From the NCBI GenBank assembly GCA_006384855.1, contig VCJN01002834.1, forward strand, positions 218,732 through 282,731: a stretch of 64,000 bases of DNA, in the 5' to 3' direction. The translations under genes and the position numbers were made by a program. The notes under the pieces were generated by a model that saw only the letters and a list, made by a program, of their open reading frames with translations, did not search any database and had not been told where the DNA came from. Source of the stretch: Tetraselmis striata. Its lineage: Eukaryota; Chlorophyta; Chlorodendrophyceae; Chlorodendrales; Chlorodendraceae. This document shows positions 10,828-23,010 of this stretch, one piece after another; positions within the stretch are counted from its first letter, which is position 1; each line of letters begins with the position of its first letter.

Positions 10828-13800
10828 ATGTGCTCGCGGCGCTGGCTGCCCGGCGGCCCGCTCTCGGCGACAAGTCGGCGAGTCCGGGCCGCGTCGGCCG
10901 CCCTCGCGCTGGGACTGCTCTCGGTTCTGCTTTGCCCGCGACGAGTGGTAACGCAGGCCGGTACGGGGTCATCGACGCTCCTCAATGCATGCGAGCTAGG
11001 TGGGAGCTGCGGCTGATCCCTCTCTTTACTTACTGCTCGACTAGCCCTGCATCTTCATACTGAATGCCTGGCTACTCATTGCCGAAGTGACAGCTTCCAA
11101 CGTTTATATCAGCTCAATCAAAAATTCATGGGTCCTGCCTGGCACAGACCTGGGAGCGCTGCGCTCGTTCAACAAGGCCGAGGAGCTGGGTTGGATGCAT
11201 GCTACGACCGTGGGGGAGTGGGAGGCGGCGCACGTTAGCTGCGTTGACGGGACGCGTTACTACCTTGTACGCCGCGTTACCCCAGCGCACCGTCGCTGTT
11301 CCCCTGCTTGCTGCGGAGGGAAGGTTGCCAGCAACAACAGACCGCATTCGCATGATTGGCGATGAAGACGTGGGGGCGGTGCTGCGCAGGGATTTCCTGG
11401 AGGGCAGCTACCAGCTGTCCACCACGCTGCCGGCAGAGTGGAGTGAACTGACCGCACTGTGAGTACCGTACCCAGCACTGTGCACATCCACCCAGAGCCT
11501 GCAGGAGTCTCTACAGATGTCAATTATACATATTGTGCTACAGCGGCATGTGCCGCCGCGGTCATCAGCTAACGGCTCTTAACCCCTGACGATGCTCTGC
11601 ACACAGGCAGCTGATGATGTTTGAGGGAAACGGCATCAGGGGGAGGTACGCACCTGAAGTATCCCTGCAATATCCCTGCTGTGCAGAGCCGGCACATCCT
11701 GCATCTCTGTACCTCGGTCGCTGTGAAGACCATGCATCTGGTGTTGGTGCCTGCATAGATACGGGACAGTGGGTATCTCGGCATTGCTTGGCGTGGTGAA
11801 TGTGGCAAGGATGGATACCGCATGTGTGACTCACCATCGCATGCCGGCGATACCGGGCTGATGTGCTGACAGCCTCCCGCCGGAGTGGAGTACCCTCACG
11901 GGCATGAAGCTGCTTGGGATGACAAGCCAAGACAACACAGGAATACTCCCTCCGGAGTATAGCGAGTGGGCGCGCCTGGTGAGCAAACCACACCACCCTG
12001 CTCTCCTTCAGCTTGGTGTTCCGCCTTGCTCGTGGCCAACCAGTGTAGTGCCCCTGACCCGCTGCCCCGCCCGCCTTTCATTGTCCACAGGAGCATTTTG
12101 CCATCCAAGAGAATATGTTTTCTGGGAGCCTGCCCCCCGAGTATAGGTACAGTATGGCTATGCTGGTGATCTGATGAAAGTGTGTGTGTGGGGGGGGGGG
12201 GGGTGGGGGGGGGGAGGCGGGGAGGCAGTTCATGCGGATCAACCCATCCAAGCAGTCCCTGGGTGGTCTTGTGATATGCCTGGCTGCGGGACCTGCAGTG
12301 CCTGGGCGCGGATGGACTACCTCTCTCTCTACTTCAACCCGATGCTGGAGGGGCACCTGCCGCCGCAGTACTCCACCATGACGCGCATGACCGTCTACGA
12401 CATCGAGGGCAACTCGCACACTGGCGCCATCCCGGCGGAGTACAGGTACGCAGCGGTGTACACCTCATGTTCTGGCTGTGCCAAAGACAAGACGGTGCGC
12501 TGTCCACCTGATGGTCTGGTACCTTGAATCATAATATGGCCAGCTAGCAATCTTGAAATAGCCGCATCTCAGGGGCGCTGGATGGGGGGTGTATGGGACG
12601 CTGAGTTGGCAACGAGCAGCGTTTGCTGAGATGGAGTACCACTGTGGACGCTGCGCAGCACTATGGTGCGCATGTCCGCTCTCTACTTGGGGGGCAACCT
12701 CCTCACAGGGGCACTCCCGGCACAACTATCGACCATGACCAGGCTGGACTACCTGGACATCAGCCTGAATGAGCTCAGCGCTACGCTGCCTGTCCAGTAC
12801 AGGTCCCTCCTCCCCCCCCCCCCCCCCCCCCCCCCGTTCGCGAAGAAGCTGCCTCCCCATCAGCTACCAACTGCCCACCATGGCGCCATCTCTGGGCCGA
12901 GGCTTGAGGCCAGGCCACTCCAGGCTGAAGTCCGAACTGCGGTATTCATGTCAGACCAATGAACCCCAATCTGAGTAGAGGCCAGACTGTCGCGCTACAT
13001 CCAGTGTGCGTATTGTCTTTAAAAGCGCTGCATATGTTACACACTGGGTTACCATTCGACGGTCAACAGTCTCCATAGTCACATGTTTAGGCGGGATGTT
13101 TTCTTATGAACACTTCTTGGTGCCTAGCTGCCGCTCCCAAATTCACCCATCATTTCAGGCTTTTTACCTGAGCTGAATAATTGCCTGAGGGGAGTGCTCT
13201 CATGCAGTGCTGCTGCGCCAGGGCTCAATCGCTGCTACACTGCTCCTCACTCTCTTCTTCCGATGTGTTCAACAGCACACTGGAGCGGCTTTACCACTTC
13301 CAAGGCGACAATGCCGGGCTGGTGGGGCCGCTGCCCGCAGAGTGGAGCACGCTGAACGGGCTGGAAGATATTGACCTGGGCCTCAACCGCCTCACAGGCA
13401 CGCTGCCAGGGCAGTGGTCCGCGCTCAGCAGCCTTCGAGCGCTGGACCTCTCAGGCAACCAGCTTGAGGGCGGCATTCCACTGGTGCGCCTGCCTACGCA
13501 ACTCACGGGACATCTGCCGTCTATTACTGTTTTGTTGGGCGGTTCTGCTTTTATGGGCGCTACTGCCACACCAGTCGGAGCGCCTGCTGTGCGGTGGATA
13601 TATTCTGGTTGTAATGGTAGAGAGTCAGTTGTTGTGGTCATGAATGAAGGGTTGCCGGTAGATTTGGCAGAGATTGCGATGCTGGTGGCAGTGGACTGAG
13701 GCAGTGAATGTGGAGAAGATTGGGAAGTACTTGTTGAGGTTGTAAAGGCTGTTCGGAGCAGATGACTGTTGAGGTAGCGATGATGGGGAGTGTGATAATG

Positions 13801-16800
13801 GTGACAAGGGTGATTGTTGATGTGATGAAGGTATTCGCGGAGTATAAGAGGATTCACGCTAATGTAGAGAAGGTGTTGGCGCTGGTGTTGTCTTAGGCAG
13901 CCGCAATGGTAATGATGGAGAGGGTAGTGGACGCGTAAACGGTTGAGGTAGCCGTGGGCGATATTTTCTCGAATACCAACATGCAAACAAATTGTGCAGA
14001 ATGACGATTTTCCAGGGCGCGGTGAAGAACTAGCATCCAGAAATACGGGTGCCGAAGCACCTATCAGGGCCCCCAGCAGCCCTCAATTGGACTTGCCTGC
14101 AACCTATAAGAACTATTCGATATGGTTCCGTTATAATGTCATCTAGATTGCACCTCTTGCAGGCAGGGCAGGTTCTTATGCGTAGTGGCCTTATAACCAC
14201 GCCGGCACCCGTATATTCACATGAACTGATGAGGAGAATTCCCGCAGCATCGGGAGTCATGGCCATCTGGATGGATGGACCCAGCTCGAGAGTTTTAGCG
14301 CTGAGCTCCAAATCACTTACATGGACGTCCAGGTCCATGTACGGGGGCAATGCCGGTGGCTGACTCTGTGTGGTCATCGCAGGAATGGGGCCTCGGCCTG
14401 TCAGGGATGGCCTGTCTGCGGCTGGACCAGGCGCAGCTTGAGGGGGACTGCGTCCCAGACATGCTGATGCTGGCGGTCATAGAAGGCTCCGATGGGTACT
14501 TTCCCACGGTGCCGTGCTATCTCAACTTCACCAGCAGTGACAACGACACCGCCTGGGAGCTCGGCAGTCCCCCAATGCCTCCGCTGTGCGACAACTGCAC
14601 GTCGGAGTACCCCGGCCAAGCCCCGCCGGCGCCGCCGAGCAGCTTCCTGATGTGGCTGCAAGCGGACGTGACGCAGATGTTCTACCGGCGCCACCTCTCT
14701 GGGCAAGTGACCGAGGAGGACTGGGGGAGCCTCGCTGGGTGGGCGCAGGTTGCTGTCACGGCGCTCGCGCAGGACTTGGCCGACATGTCAGGGGTGTCGC
14801 GCGAGTCGGTGGCCATCGTCGCCGCCGAGGTGGTCGTCTACGGCAGAGTCATCGTCACTTGCACGCTTCCGTTTCCCTCCGAGTCCGATGCCATTCTGGC
14901 CAATCTCACTCTGGCTGGCTATGGGATTGGGAGCACCAGCTATTTTGACCACCTGGCGGCGGAGGGTTTTTTTGTGACGCTTCAGCATGTTGCCATCGCG
15001 GAGGTCGAGCCATACCCCACCCCTGCTCCCACGACCTCCCCCACGGCAGCCCCTAATCCAACACCTATGTCCGACGACGACCATGAGGCGAACCCGCTGT
15101 TTGTTGTTGGTGCTGCGGCTGGCGGTGCAATAGCCATAGTACTGCTGGTGGCTATTGCAGTTTTTCTGCGTAGTCGTCACCACCAACAAAAGGTACGAGT
15201 GCACTGGCAGATGTTGCCCATTTCCTATCTCCCCTTTTCCTTTCCTATTCTCCTGCTCATTCTCTCCCGCAAACCCGCAAGAGCTGTGTCAAATTGCAGC
15301 GGGTTTGCCCATATACTGTGTACCCGCTAGTCTGCTAAAATCCGCGCATCCACCATCCTGTCTGGTAAAACACCCGACAATTCCCAAGTATTCCAAAAGC
15401 AGGCCACAGTTACTATACTCAAAAAACACTAACGCATCTATAAGAACCATGTATTATTAAAATGGGCTTGCATGCAGCATATAAGAGCATTCACTATAGG
15501 TCTGTTATAATTTGTCTACACTTGACCTCTGGCAGGGAGGGCTGGTTCTTATTCGCGGTGTTCTCAATGACGCGTCGGCACCTGTAGTCCACTGTGGTGA
15601 TGAGCTCTGTATTCACTGTATCTCAGACGACCTGCCCTGCCACACACTGCTGGGGGGCGGCATATTGTGACAGCGCTGATGCATGCACTGATAGTGGGCC
15701 GCAATGCATGCAGGTGCGCGATCTGAGCCCTATGAAAGCAGCAGCCAACGACCCCGAGGCTGGGCGACAGGGAACCAACACAGGTGAAACGCGGCACCGA
15801 TCCACACCGTCTCCGTGTCTATGACACCGGCAACCTCTCGTTCCTGGCTTGGATGATGTCGCGCCCTGAATCACATAGTCATTATTCCCCTCCAATTCAC
15901 CCGGTTTGTCAACGTTGCACCGCTTTGCTGAGTTAAAACTGCAACAGTGCCGGTACTTTGAAGCCCTTTTGCAATCAATCTGCCATCATTGCCTGCCATC
16001 ATGGCTCCTGGCAAAGTCCACCCTATGGCCAACGCATGCTTGGGTAAGAGCACTGGTATGGGGATGTGCGAACTCACCCCCGCTGCCCCCTGTGTGCCTA
16101 CCCACCCCTGCCGGCGCAAGGCTCGCGCCACTACCAGGTGGACATGGACAGCGCGGGAGTGATGACAGGCAAGGCCTTCTCCACGGCGCCCAGCAGCCCC
16201 GTCCAGCCAGGCCCGCCCAGCAGCGCGTGGTCCGGCACCCTGGCGCCGCCGCAGTCGCTCTCCACCTCGGGGCTGGCGGCCTTGGCGGGAGTCATCCTCC
16301 AGGGCTTGCGCGCCGCGCAGCTGGCGGCCGTGCAGACAAGCGCCTATGCGCCGCTGGCGGCGTGCATTACGGCCGTCTACCTGCAATCCGCGCGCCGCCT
16401 GCTGCTCCTGCTAGCCTTCAAGTCGACCTCCAACGCTGCCGCGCCCGGCGCCTCCCGCATGCCACAGCTTGCCGCGGGCCGAGGCAGAGGCACGGGCGCC
16501 TCCCTGCGGCGCAGCGCCTCTGGGACTGCGCAGGACGCGGGGCTGCAGCTGGTGCCCCTCGCGGAACGCGAGGCGACCTTTGCGGCCGAGGGAACCGACT
16601 TCCACGTAAGCTACAAGGCGGAGCTGCGCGGAAAGCTGGGCATCAAGCTGGGCGCAGGCGCTTTTGGACAGGTGTACAAGGTACAGGACGCTGAACCTCC
16701 CCCCCCCCCCCCCCCCCCCCACCCCCAATAACACTTGCAGATGTGCACTGTTTTTGCTTCGTCTCTGTGTCGGTGGTGTGTCGCCGGTGATACCATGTTT

Positions 16801-19336
16801 TATCAGTCTCTCAATCATCGCTACACTATGTGGTCTCACGGGGTTGTAGTATACGGGTGCCGACGCGGGAATAAGGACACTGCGATTAAGAACCCGCCCG
16901 GCCTGCCAGGGGTCAAATTAAGACGAAACCATAGCGGAGCTATAGCGACAGTTCTTATAGGTTGCATACGAGTTCAATTTGAGGCTAGTTGTAGGGGTTC
17001 ATATGGGTGCGTCAGCACCTGTTGTCTCCTTGGTCACATTTATGAACACCTGCCCCTATTAAGACACATGCACGAGTCATGGCGTGTGATGTATGCCTAC
17101 GTGTATATGTGTGATCTTGGAGAATTGGCGGTAACTGTTAACCGGATGACTATGCACGGCATGGATTCAGTTCTATGTCGAGCATGTACAGTCCATCGTG
17201 TGTTGGACAGCGCATGTATACCTGCAAGTGCGCTGCTTGGCCGGCCCATCTGCGCGATGCTCAAATAGAATATGGCCTGAGGCGCTGCGACACCCTTCTC
17301 TCGCAGGCGCACTGGCGCGGGCTGGACGTTGCCGTGAAGATGTTTCACTCCAGTGCGGATGTAGATGAGCGCGCCCAGATTCTCAGCTTCAAGGCGGAGC
17401 TGAAGACCATGGCAGAGCTGTCCAAGGTGCTGAGGCTGGCAGAAGCACCTTGGAGCGCGTGCAAAGGGGGGAGGGGGGGGGGGGGGGGGGGGGGGGGCAT
17501 TTTGTCGTTGGGTTGCATGCCTTGTCGGGGGTAAGCAAGTATGCAATCGCTGAGCCATCGCCCTTCCTGTGCCACCCCAACCCAGGGCTCCGAGCGTATT
17601 GTCCGCATGTATGGCGCGTGCTTGACGCCGCCCAACGTGTGTATCATCTACGAATATGTGCCCGGCGGGTCGCTGCACGACCGCATCTACAGCGACTTCA
17701 GCCTCCCGCTGTCTGCGCTGGAGGTGCTCCGCATCGGGCGTGACATCGCAGAGGGGCTGGTACGATCCTGTCGCGCATGCGCAACCGCTCCATCTGCACC
17801 TGCCCTTTTTGTACCCTGTCTCTGTCGGCGAAGGCCCCCACACAGTCCGCTCTGTGCGTTCAGGTGCAGTACATAGACACGCCGGCTATAGACACCCCCC
17901 TCCTGGTGTTTTTGACGGATGGCACCACCATGATCCAATGCATCTCTGCAATGCCTCCAAGCACTTGTTCCTTCTGCCCCCCGTGCATCATGCATGTTGT
18001 CCAGAGGGGGGTGGGGTCGGGACTTGATCTCGCTGCCTTCCACTTCCGAGCCCCCGCCCCGAGCCCACACCCAAAAGTCTAACATGGAGGAGAGTATGCC
18101 CTCCGGGTGCGCACCTGGCTGTGATGGTTTGCCGGGTGGCTGGGCGCTGACCACGGCGCTGCTGGCATCGCAGTCATTCATGCACCCCGTGCTGGTGCAC
18201 CGCGACCTGAAGCCCCACAACATTTTGCTGGACGCCAGCGGCCGCGCCAAGATCTGCGACTTTGGCCTCAGTCGGAAGAAGGACCCACTGCAGAGCTACC
18301 TTGTCACCGAAGCGGGCGGCACACCATTCTACATGGTGAGCGCGTGGCGCTTGCAGCCCGAGTGTGGCAGCTGCATTGATACCGCCATCGCCCATGTTTG
18401 GCCGGCGGACCGCTCAAGCGGATGTGATGCCGCTTTCGTGCAGGCACCCGAGGTCTTCACTGCGCAGCGCACCCACGACAAGGCAGACATCTACGCGCTG
18501 GCCGTCATCCTGAACGAGGCGATGTCGTCCTCCCCACCCTGGAGCTTCGAGACGCCCTTCCAGGTTCGTCCCCTTCCGTCAACGCAGCCCCTTTCCTGGG
18601 CATGCAGCACGCTGCGCCCAATACTACACATGGCATAGCGCAACGCCGTGGCGCGTCTCTGCTTCTGCGGAGAGGAGCGCTAGGTCTTCTTACTCTTGGG
18701 GATACCTTAAATGTGCTTTAGGTTCGATAAATATTACTATACGATCGTATAGTATAATATGAATTTTCAAATATTGTAGTAAATCCCCTCCCCTTCCCCT
18801 GCCGGAAGAGAGAACCACTATATTTAATTATAATTACATTAGAATACAAAAACACTACTACACGGAATGTCTGATTCGGATATGCAAAGCAGCTCATTGT
18901 TTTTGTGACCTGCGAACCAAATTTAGCGGTGGGGGTTAACTAGTTGTTTGATGCGTCTCGCGATATGCCCATATGTCTGGTAAGGTGGCGCTTCCCATGA
19001 AGCAAGGGCACCAATATCTGGACCAGTTGTGACCGCCAAATGAGAATGGTAGAGGACATGTCTGCGGGGCGGGCGGGGAGGGGGAAGAGGGGGCTGGGGA
19101 GGGACGTTTATGTTGGGTGCGGAGCAGCGTGGCTGAGTGCGCAATTAACGCAGGTGATATATGCGGTGTCGGTGAAGAAGAAACGGCCGGCCATCAGCGC
19201 ACGCTGCCCACCCTCCGCAGCGCGGCTAATCGAGAAGTGCTGGGCGGAAGACGTCAACAAGCGCCCCACCGCGGCGGAGCTGGTGGTGCTCATCGACCAC
19301 ATCGTCCGAGATCTTCAGGGATCTCCGCCGACCTGA
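10828..19336 (+). CDS. LRR receptor-like protein kinase, multi-exon
   Basis: Predicted single-pass membrane receptor kinase of about 1,050-1,080 aa. Exons joined in compatible phase: 11607-11645, 11873-11978, 12091-12146, 12299-12445, 12659-12802, 13276-13483, 14383-15192, 16138-16680, 17307-17426, 17586-17759, 18174-18335, 18444-18563, 19154-19336 (stop TGA). The 5' part is less certain: ATG at 10,828 opens a signal-like segment (SAALALGLLSVLLC), followed by coding near 11,046-11,260 and ~11,330-11,458. The ectodomain repeats LPxxWSxLxxL...LxGxLP units. The 14,383-15,192 exon gives a Cys-bearing domain, a Pro/Thr stalk and a TM helix (AAAGGAIAIVLLVAIAVFL). Kinase landmarks are GAGAFGQVYK (P-loop), VAVK, HRDLKPHN, CDFGLSR, APEV and CWAEDVNKRP, so all catalytic residues are present. 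The C-lobe resembles TKL/Tyr-kinase-like families. The ligand is unknown. Confidence 0.88.
14043..14214 (+). mobile_element. Intronic TIR element, copy A
   Basis: 172 bp within the 13,484-14,382 intron of the kinase gene, with 12-bp perfect terminal inverted repeats: ATACGGGTGCCG at the left, CGGCACCCGTAT at the right. It also holds an internal inverted pair (TATAAGAAC / GTTCTTAT). It is non-coding. No clear target-site duplication is seen. Confidence 0.75.
15420..15585 (+). mobile_element. Intronic TIR element, copy C (decayed left end)
   Basis: Shares GGCTTGC...TATAAGAG, GTTATAAT, TGACCTCTGGCAGG and GGTTCTTAT with copy A in the same order and orientation, ending GCGTCGGCACCTGTA. The left TIR is not recognisable. 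It lies in the 15,193-16,137 intron of the kinase gene. Confidence 0.6.
16851..17021 (-). mobile_element. Intronic TIR element, copy B (reverse orientation)
   Basis: About 171 bp starting ATACGGGTGCCGACGC and ending GCGTCAGCACCTGT. It matches the reverse complement of copy A throughout (ATTAAGAACCCGCC...GCCTGCCAGGGGTC...GTTCTTATAGGTTGC). It lies in the 16,681-17,306 intron of the kinase gene. Confidence 0.72.
18735..18754. repeat. 20-bp perfect palindrome in an AT-rich intron patch
   Basis: TACTATACGATCGTATAGTA is its own reverse complement. It sits in the last but long (590 nt) intron of the kinase gene, in a patch far more AT-rich than its surroundings. No function can be assigned. Confidence 0.7.
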
Positions 19337-20299
19337 GCATTGCGCTAGCAGCACTGCTGCTTGCCAAGACAGCGACGGTGGTGTGATTTGGATGCTGGCA
19401 AGACTCAATAGATATAGCGGCAGAGTACCGGGCAATGCAGCCTGCTGGGCCAAGACCGCAGCATTTTTACATTTGATTTGCAAGTCGCAAAAATGTGTCG
19501 TATTGTTATGTTAAAGATCAGGTCGGATATCCTATGTTGACTTCGTGATGTACTCTGATTACATCCCGATTAAATAGGTTTGCGAGGGGCTCGAAAACAC
19601 CATACGGATGTGTAATTTTCTATGTTACATGTGCTTGAATGAAAAAGAATATGTATTATTTATTATTGATATTATTGCGACCCAATGCGTAGTGGGTACG
19701 GTGCGATGCCCTGTGGGACAGGGGCGGCACCTATACATTATTAACGCCATATTTGTGCCAACGATTCAGGGGTAGTCGGCTGGGAGACGCACCGATGGTT
19801 CCAGCACAACACAGCACGCAGCATGCACATACACAGTATGGGACAGGACTGCAGCACGCAGCACGCGCCGCTTCCTGTGGCGTTTTTGGTGGGCACATCA
19901 ATCAATCATCACGTGTCGCCAGCATCCCCTCGGTTGCCAAACGGCTGTCTGCCCACTGCGAACCGTGCCATGTCGGCATCACTGTGAGGGGTAGCAAAAA
20001 TAGACTCAGCACAGCACAGCATTGGTGATGAAATCCTCTAGGCTGCTGGCCATGCTGGAACTCTCGATGTTCGTACGAGCGCATGTGCCGGTGCAGCGCA
20101 CTCACCCGCAGTATACAAAGTTGAAATGCCGGTGTGTCGGCAAGCAAGGCGCAACTAAAAGGAATCGCGAGTAGTATTTAGACGGAGGATAGCTGATGCC
20201 TTTTCTCTACTCCGGATTTAGAGCAACGTACATGGATTAATATATGCAAAGATGTTGACAGAGCGGAATGAGGAAATCCAACAAAGCTATCCACATAGC
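19337..20299. other. Downstream flank of the kinase gene
   Basis: A TGTAA, the usual green-algal polyadenylation signal, occurs at 19,611, 275 bp after the stop; using it as the 3' end is inference. CAGCACGCAG-type short repeats lie near 19,805-19,870. No ORF of note. Confidence 0.4.
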
Positions 20300-20570
20300 A
20301 AGAACCAGTGTTGGGCTGCAGTATCTACTGCACTGCAGAAACTGCAGCCTGCAGTTAAGCTACTGCACTGCAGCCTGCGGTACTTCCCGAAAAGGGGCTG
20401 CAGTGCAGTTACCCAAAGTGCCCCACATATATGCCCTTCTCTGTCCCGCCCTTCCCTATAATCAACAGTTTCAGTGCTACTGCAGTCTGCACTGCAGCCT
20501 GAACTCCAGCCTGCAGTACTGCACTGCAGCCTGCAGTACTGGAAAGTGGACTGCAGCCCAACCCTGGCGA
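20300..20570. repeat. CTGCAG-rich imperfect repeat cluster
   Basis: About 270 bp holds about ten CTGCAG hexamers arranged in strings such as CTGCACTGCAGCCTGCAGT, with direct and inverted relations between them. Because the motif is self-complementary, the single strand could fold extensively. Confidence 0.65.
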
Positions 20571-20849
20571 GAACCCTAGAAACTCGAAAGTCTCTGCAAC
20601 ACGCTGCTTTGTTATTGATGCCGCGCATTCATCCGCATCGGCGGAGCCATCATCCTTCGCCGTAAACTAGGTGAGACAGATTGTACCGCATGTATGTAGG
20701 TACCAGTTACTACGCGGTAGGCTCTTGTTGCTTACGCTTTTGTAATTCAAACCACTTACCGCATGTATGTCGCAGCGCCAAAGTAGTCGTGGGGCGCAGC
20801 GCCGCGTCAGCAGTGCGAGCAGTGCAACCGTACGGCTACTAGCGGATGT

Positions 20850-20955
20850 TGTTTTTCCCCCGCCCCCGGGACAGCTTGGCAGGGAAACCCTTGCAGCGTC
20901 TCTATGGCGGCCGTTTAGGCAGCAATCCAGTTATTACGGAAAGCCCTGGTATCCG
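20850..20955 (-). repeat. Dispersed repeat R3, copy 1 (inverted)
   Basis: The order CCCGGGACAG, AACCCTTGCAGCGTCTCTA, CGTTTAGGCAGCAATCCAGT, TACGGAAAGCCCTGG is the reverse complement of 43,765-43,870. A third copy lies at 33,795-33,950. Confidence 0.75.
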
Positions 20956-20999
20956 ACACTCCGAAATAGCCATCAAGCAAATTGCCGAAGCATTTTGCA

Positions 21000-23010
21000 A
21001 GACTAATTGAAGGCAAGTGATGGAATTTCCAACACTGTTGGATCACCGCCTAAAACACTGCCATGGAAATACCCCTGGATCTAATTACCATGTACTCGTA
21101 GGTGCATTCCGGGCGCGTGCGGCCGCCTGCGGGTACATTCCCGCTCCACTACCAGTACATGATGGCCGAATTTGCTGTGCTGGCCGAGCGGCACCGCCAT
21201 CGGGGGCGCACCACGCCAATAGTGGAGCGGGACCGTCGTCGGTACCGCTATCGTTCGCGTTGCCGTGCATCGCTCCATTCCGGGGCGTCGTGGCGCCCCC
21301 GAATGTTGCTCCAGCTCCGCCAGCCTGAGGTGAGTGAGCATATCGGACACCCCGGTAATAGCCGGGTTTCACCAACTCGATACCCGCCTCCCCCAGCTGC
21401 CCATCTCCAACATCAGCCGGTGACTGGTGAGGTGAAGTGAAATGCCGTGGACCACCTCTGACGTGAACATGTTGCATATGCACCGACGGAGGTGTCGATG
21501 GCGACTTATGTACCTATCGAATTCCTTCAAGCGTGGGAGGAGGCACAACGCTGCGTGAATGCGCGGGCGGTGGCTGCGATGACGGCCGATGACCCCGTGG
21601 CGGCGGAGTGGGCATTGAAATAGGAATACCATTCGCCGAAGCCGCTGCCGCAATAGGCCCCGGGTCGTGGAGGGCGGTGGCGCTAGCAAGCCTTGGTGTA
21701 GCGCTTCCGCGCATTCGTGGAGAGACGCATGCCCAAGCTCTTGCGGTCATGGGACGAAGCCCATACCGAGACGTTGTGTGACACGGCCATGCCCGCCAAC
21801 GTAGGGCAGATGCCGACCTCTTCGTGGCGCTGCTCGTGGGCACGCTGGACACCGTTTGTGGTGCAGGTGGATGACAGGAAGCTCTCATGCACGGCGGGCC
21901 GCTTGTCTTCCAAGGATATGGGCGCCATGTCCGATCATGCTATCCTCGCCTAGCTGCACGACACGCACTCGTCGCGTAGCCACGCGATCCATGACGCCGC
22001 GCATGTTATCCCAGTCGACGCAGCCGCCCTGCCGGTGAATATGCGCGTGCCGTACCAGCTCAAGCGGCACGTGGCGGCGGCCCTTTGGCATACCCAACGA
22101 GTATCTCCATTGCTTGGTGGGTGAATATTCCCCGGCGTGGGGCCCGCGCGGTTCGCGCTATGTCGAAGGTGACCTCAATGTACCCTCAAAGTCGCATACC
22201 CGGCTGATTCAACCGGCTCTTCGCCTCTTCCATGCTGGTGGCCCGTGTCAAGATTCAAGAAGCTAGGCGTGGGCAGCATCCCGGAAGTTCGGCACGTGGC
22301 AGTTGGGGAGCCGGAGCGGCGCGCGGCAGGGCGGACAACATGCAGGAGGCGTATGTATCGGTGCTCGTGCCGTCTCAGCTCATCAGCGTTGACATCTCCG
22401 TAGGAGACTTCGTGTTCATCCACGGTGTCCGCCTCATTGCCGAGAAGCTAGGCCCGCACGCCGTCACATCGTCAATCTTTGCGACGCCTACACCGAAGCG
22501 TGGCGCCGCACCCAAAATCCAAAGCTACATCGATTGCTTTCTTCTTCACCGGTCATCCGTGCGCTCCCGGCAGCCCTCTCCACGGGTGCTTATCTTCCCG
22601 TAGACGATCAGTCGGCGCCCCCCGGTTGTCGGAGGACAGCGTTCAACATGACGAGGCGCCGTTGGCCACGACATCCTTCGGCATGGCGATTCACGCCGAC
22701 GTGGAGGAGTGCGACAATATGTTGGAGGCCACATGCGGGGCGGGGCGCTTCAACACCGATGATGGATATCTCGCATACATGCGCCGCAAGGCAGGAAAGA
22801 TACTCGAGGAGGTGGACGCCAATCTAAGCAAGCTCATGTCCACCAAGCCTAGCTGTTGGTTGACCCATGCCATGCACCACCACGCTGGGCAATACGCAAG
22901 CACCGCATGCAACACATGGCGGTGTATTGGCTCCGTGGTTGTCTCTCCCGTCCGAGGTGAAGGCATTCGCGCGGAGGCGGTGGATGGCCACCGTCCTAGT
23001 GGGGTCTAAC
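21000..23010 (+). pseudogene. Unassigned ORF fragments, probably one decayed gene
   Basis: Protein-like segments lie on the plus strand in changing frames. They are 21,717-21,953 (a Thr/Trp/Cys-rich segment with VQVDDRKLSC), its in-frame continuation past a TAG to ~22,120 (VNMRVPYQLKRHVAAALWHT), 22,232-22,603 (SVDISVGDFVFIHGVRLIAE) and 22,650-22,915 (GMAIHADVEECDNMLEATCG, then a helical charged stretch). Composition and consistent strand suggest one eroded gene, probably from a mobile element. I recognise no domain. The minus-strand ORFs here look like shadows. Confidence 0.3.

Noticed and set aside
14043-14214. Calling the intronic TIR elements introners
   Set aside because: They occupy only part of each intron and the splice sites lie outside the TIRs.
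17097-17843. 248-aa minus-strand ORF
   Set aside because: It overlaps two well-supported kinase exons and includes a polyproline from an intronic poly-G run.
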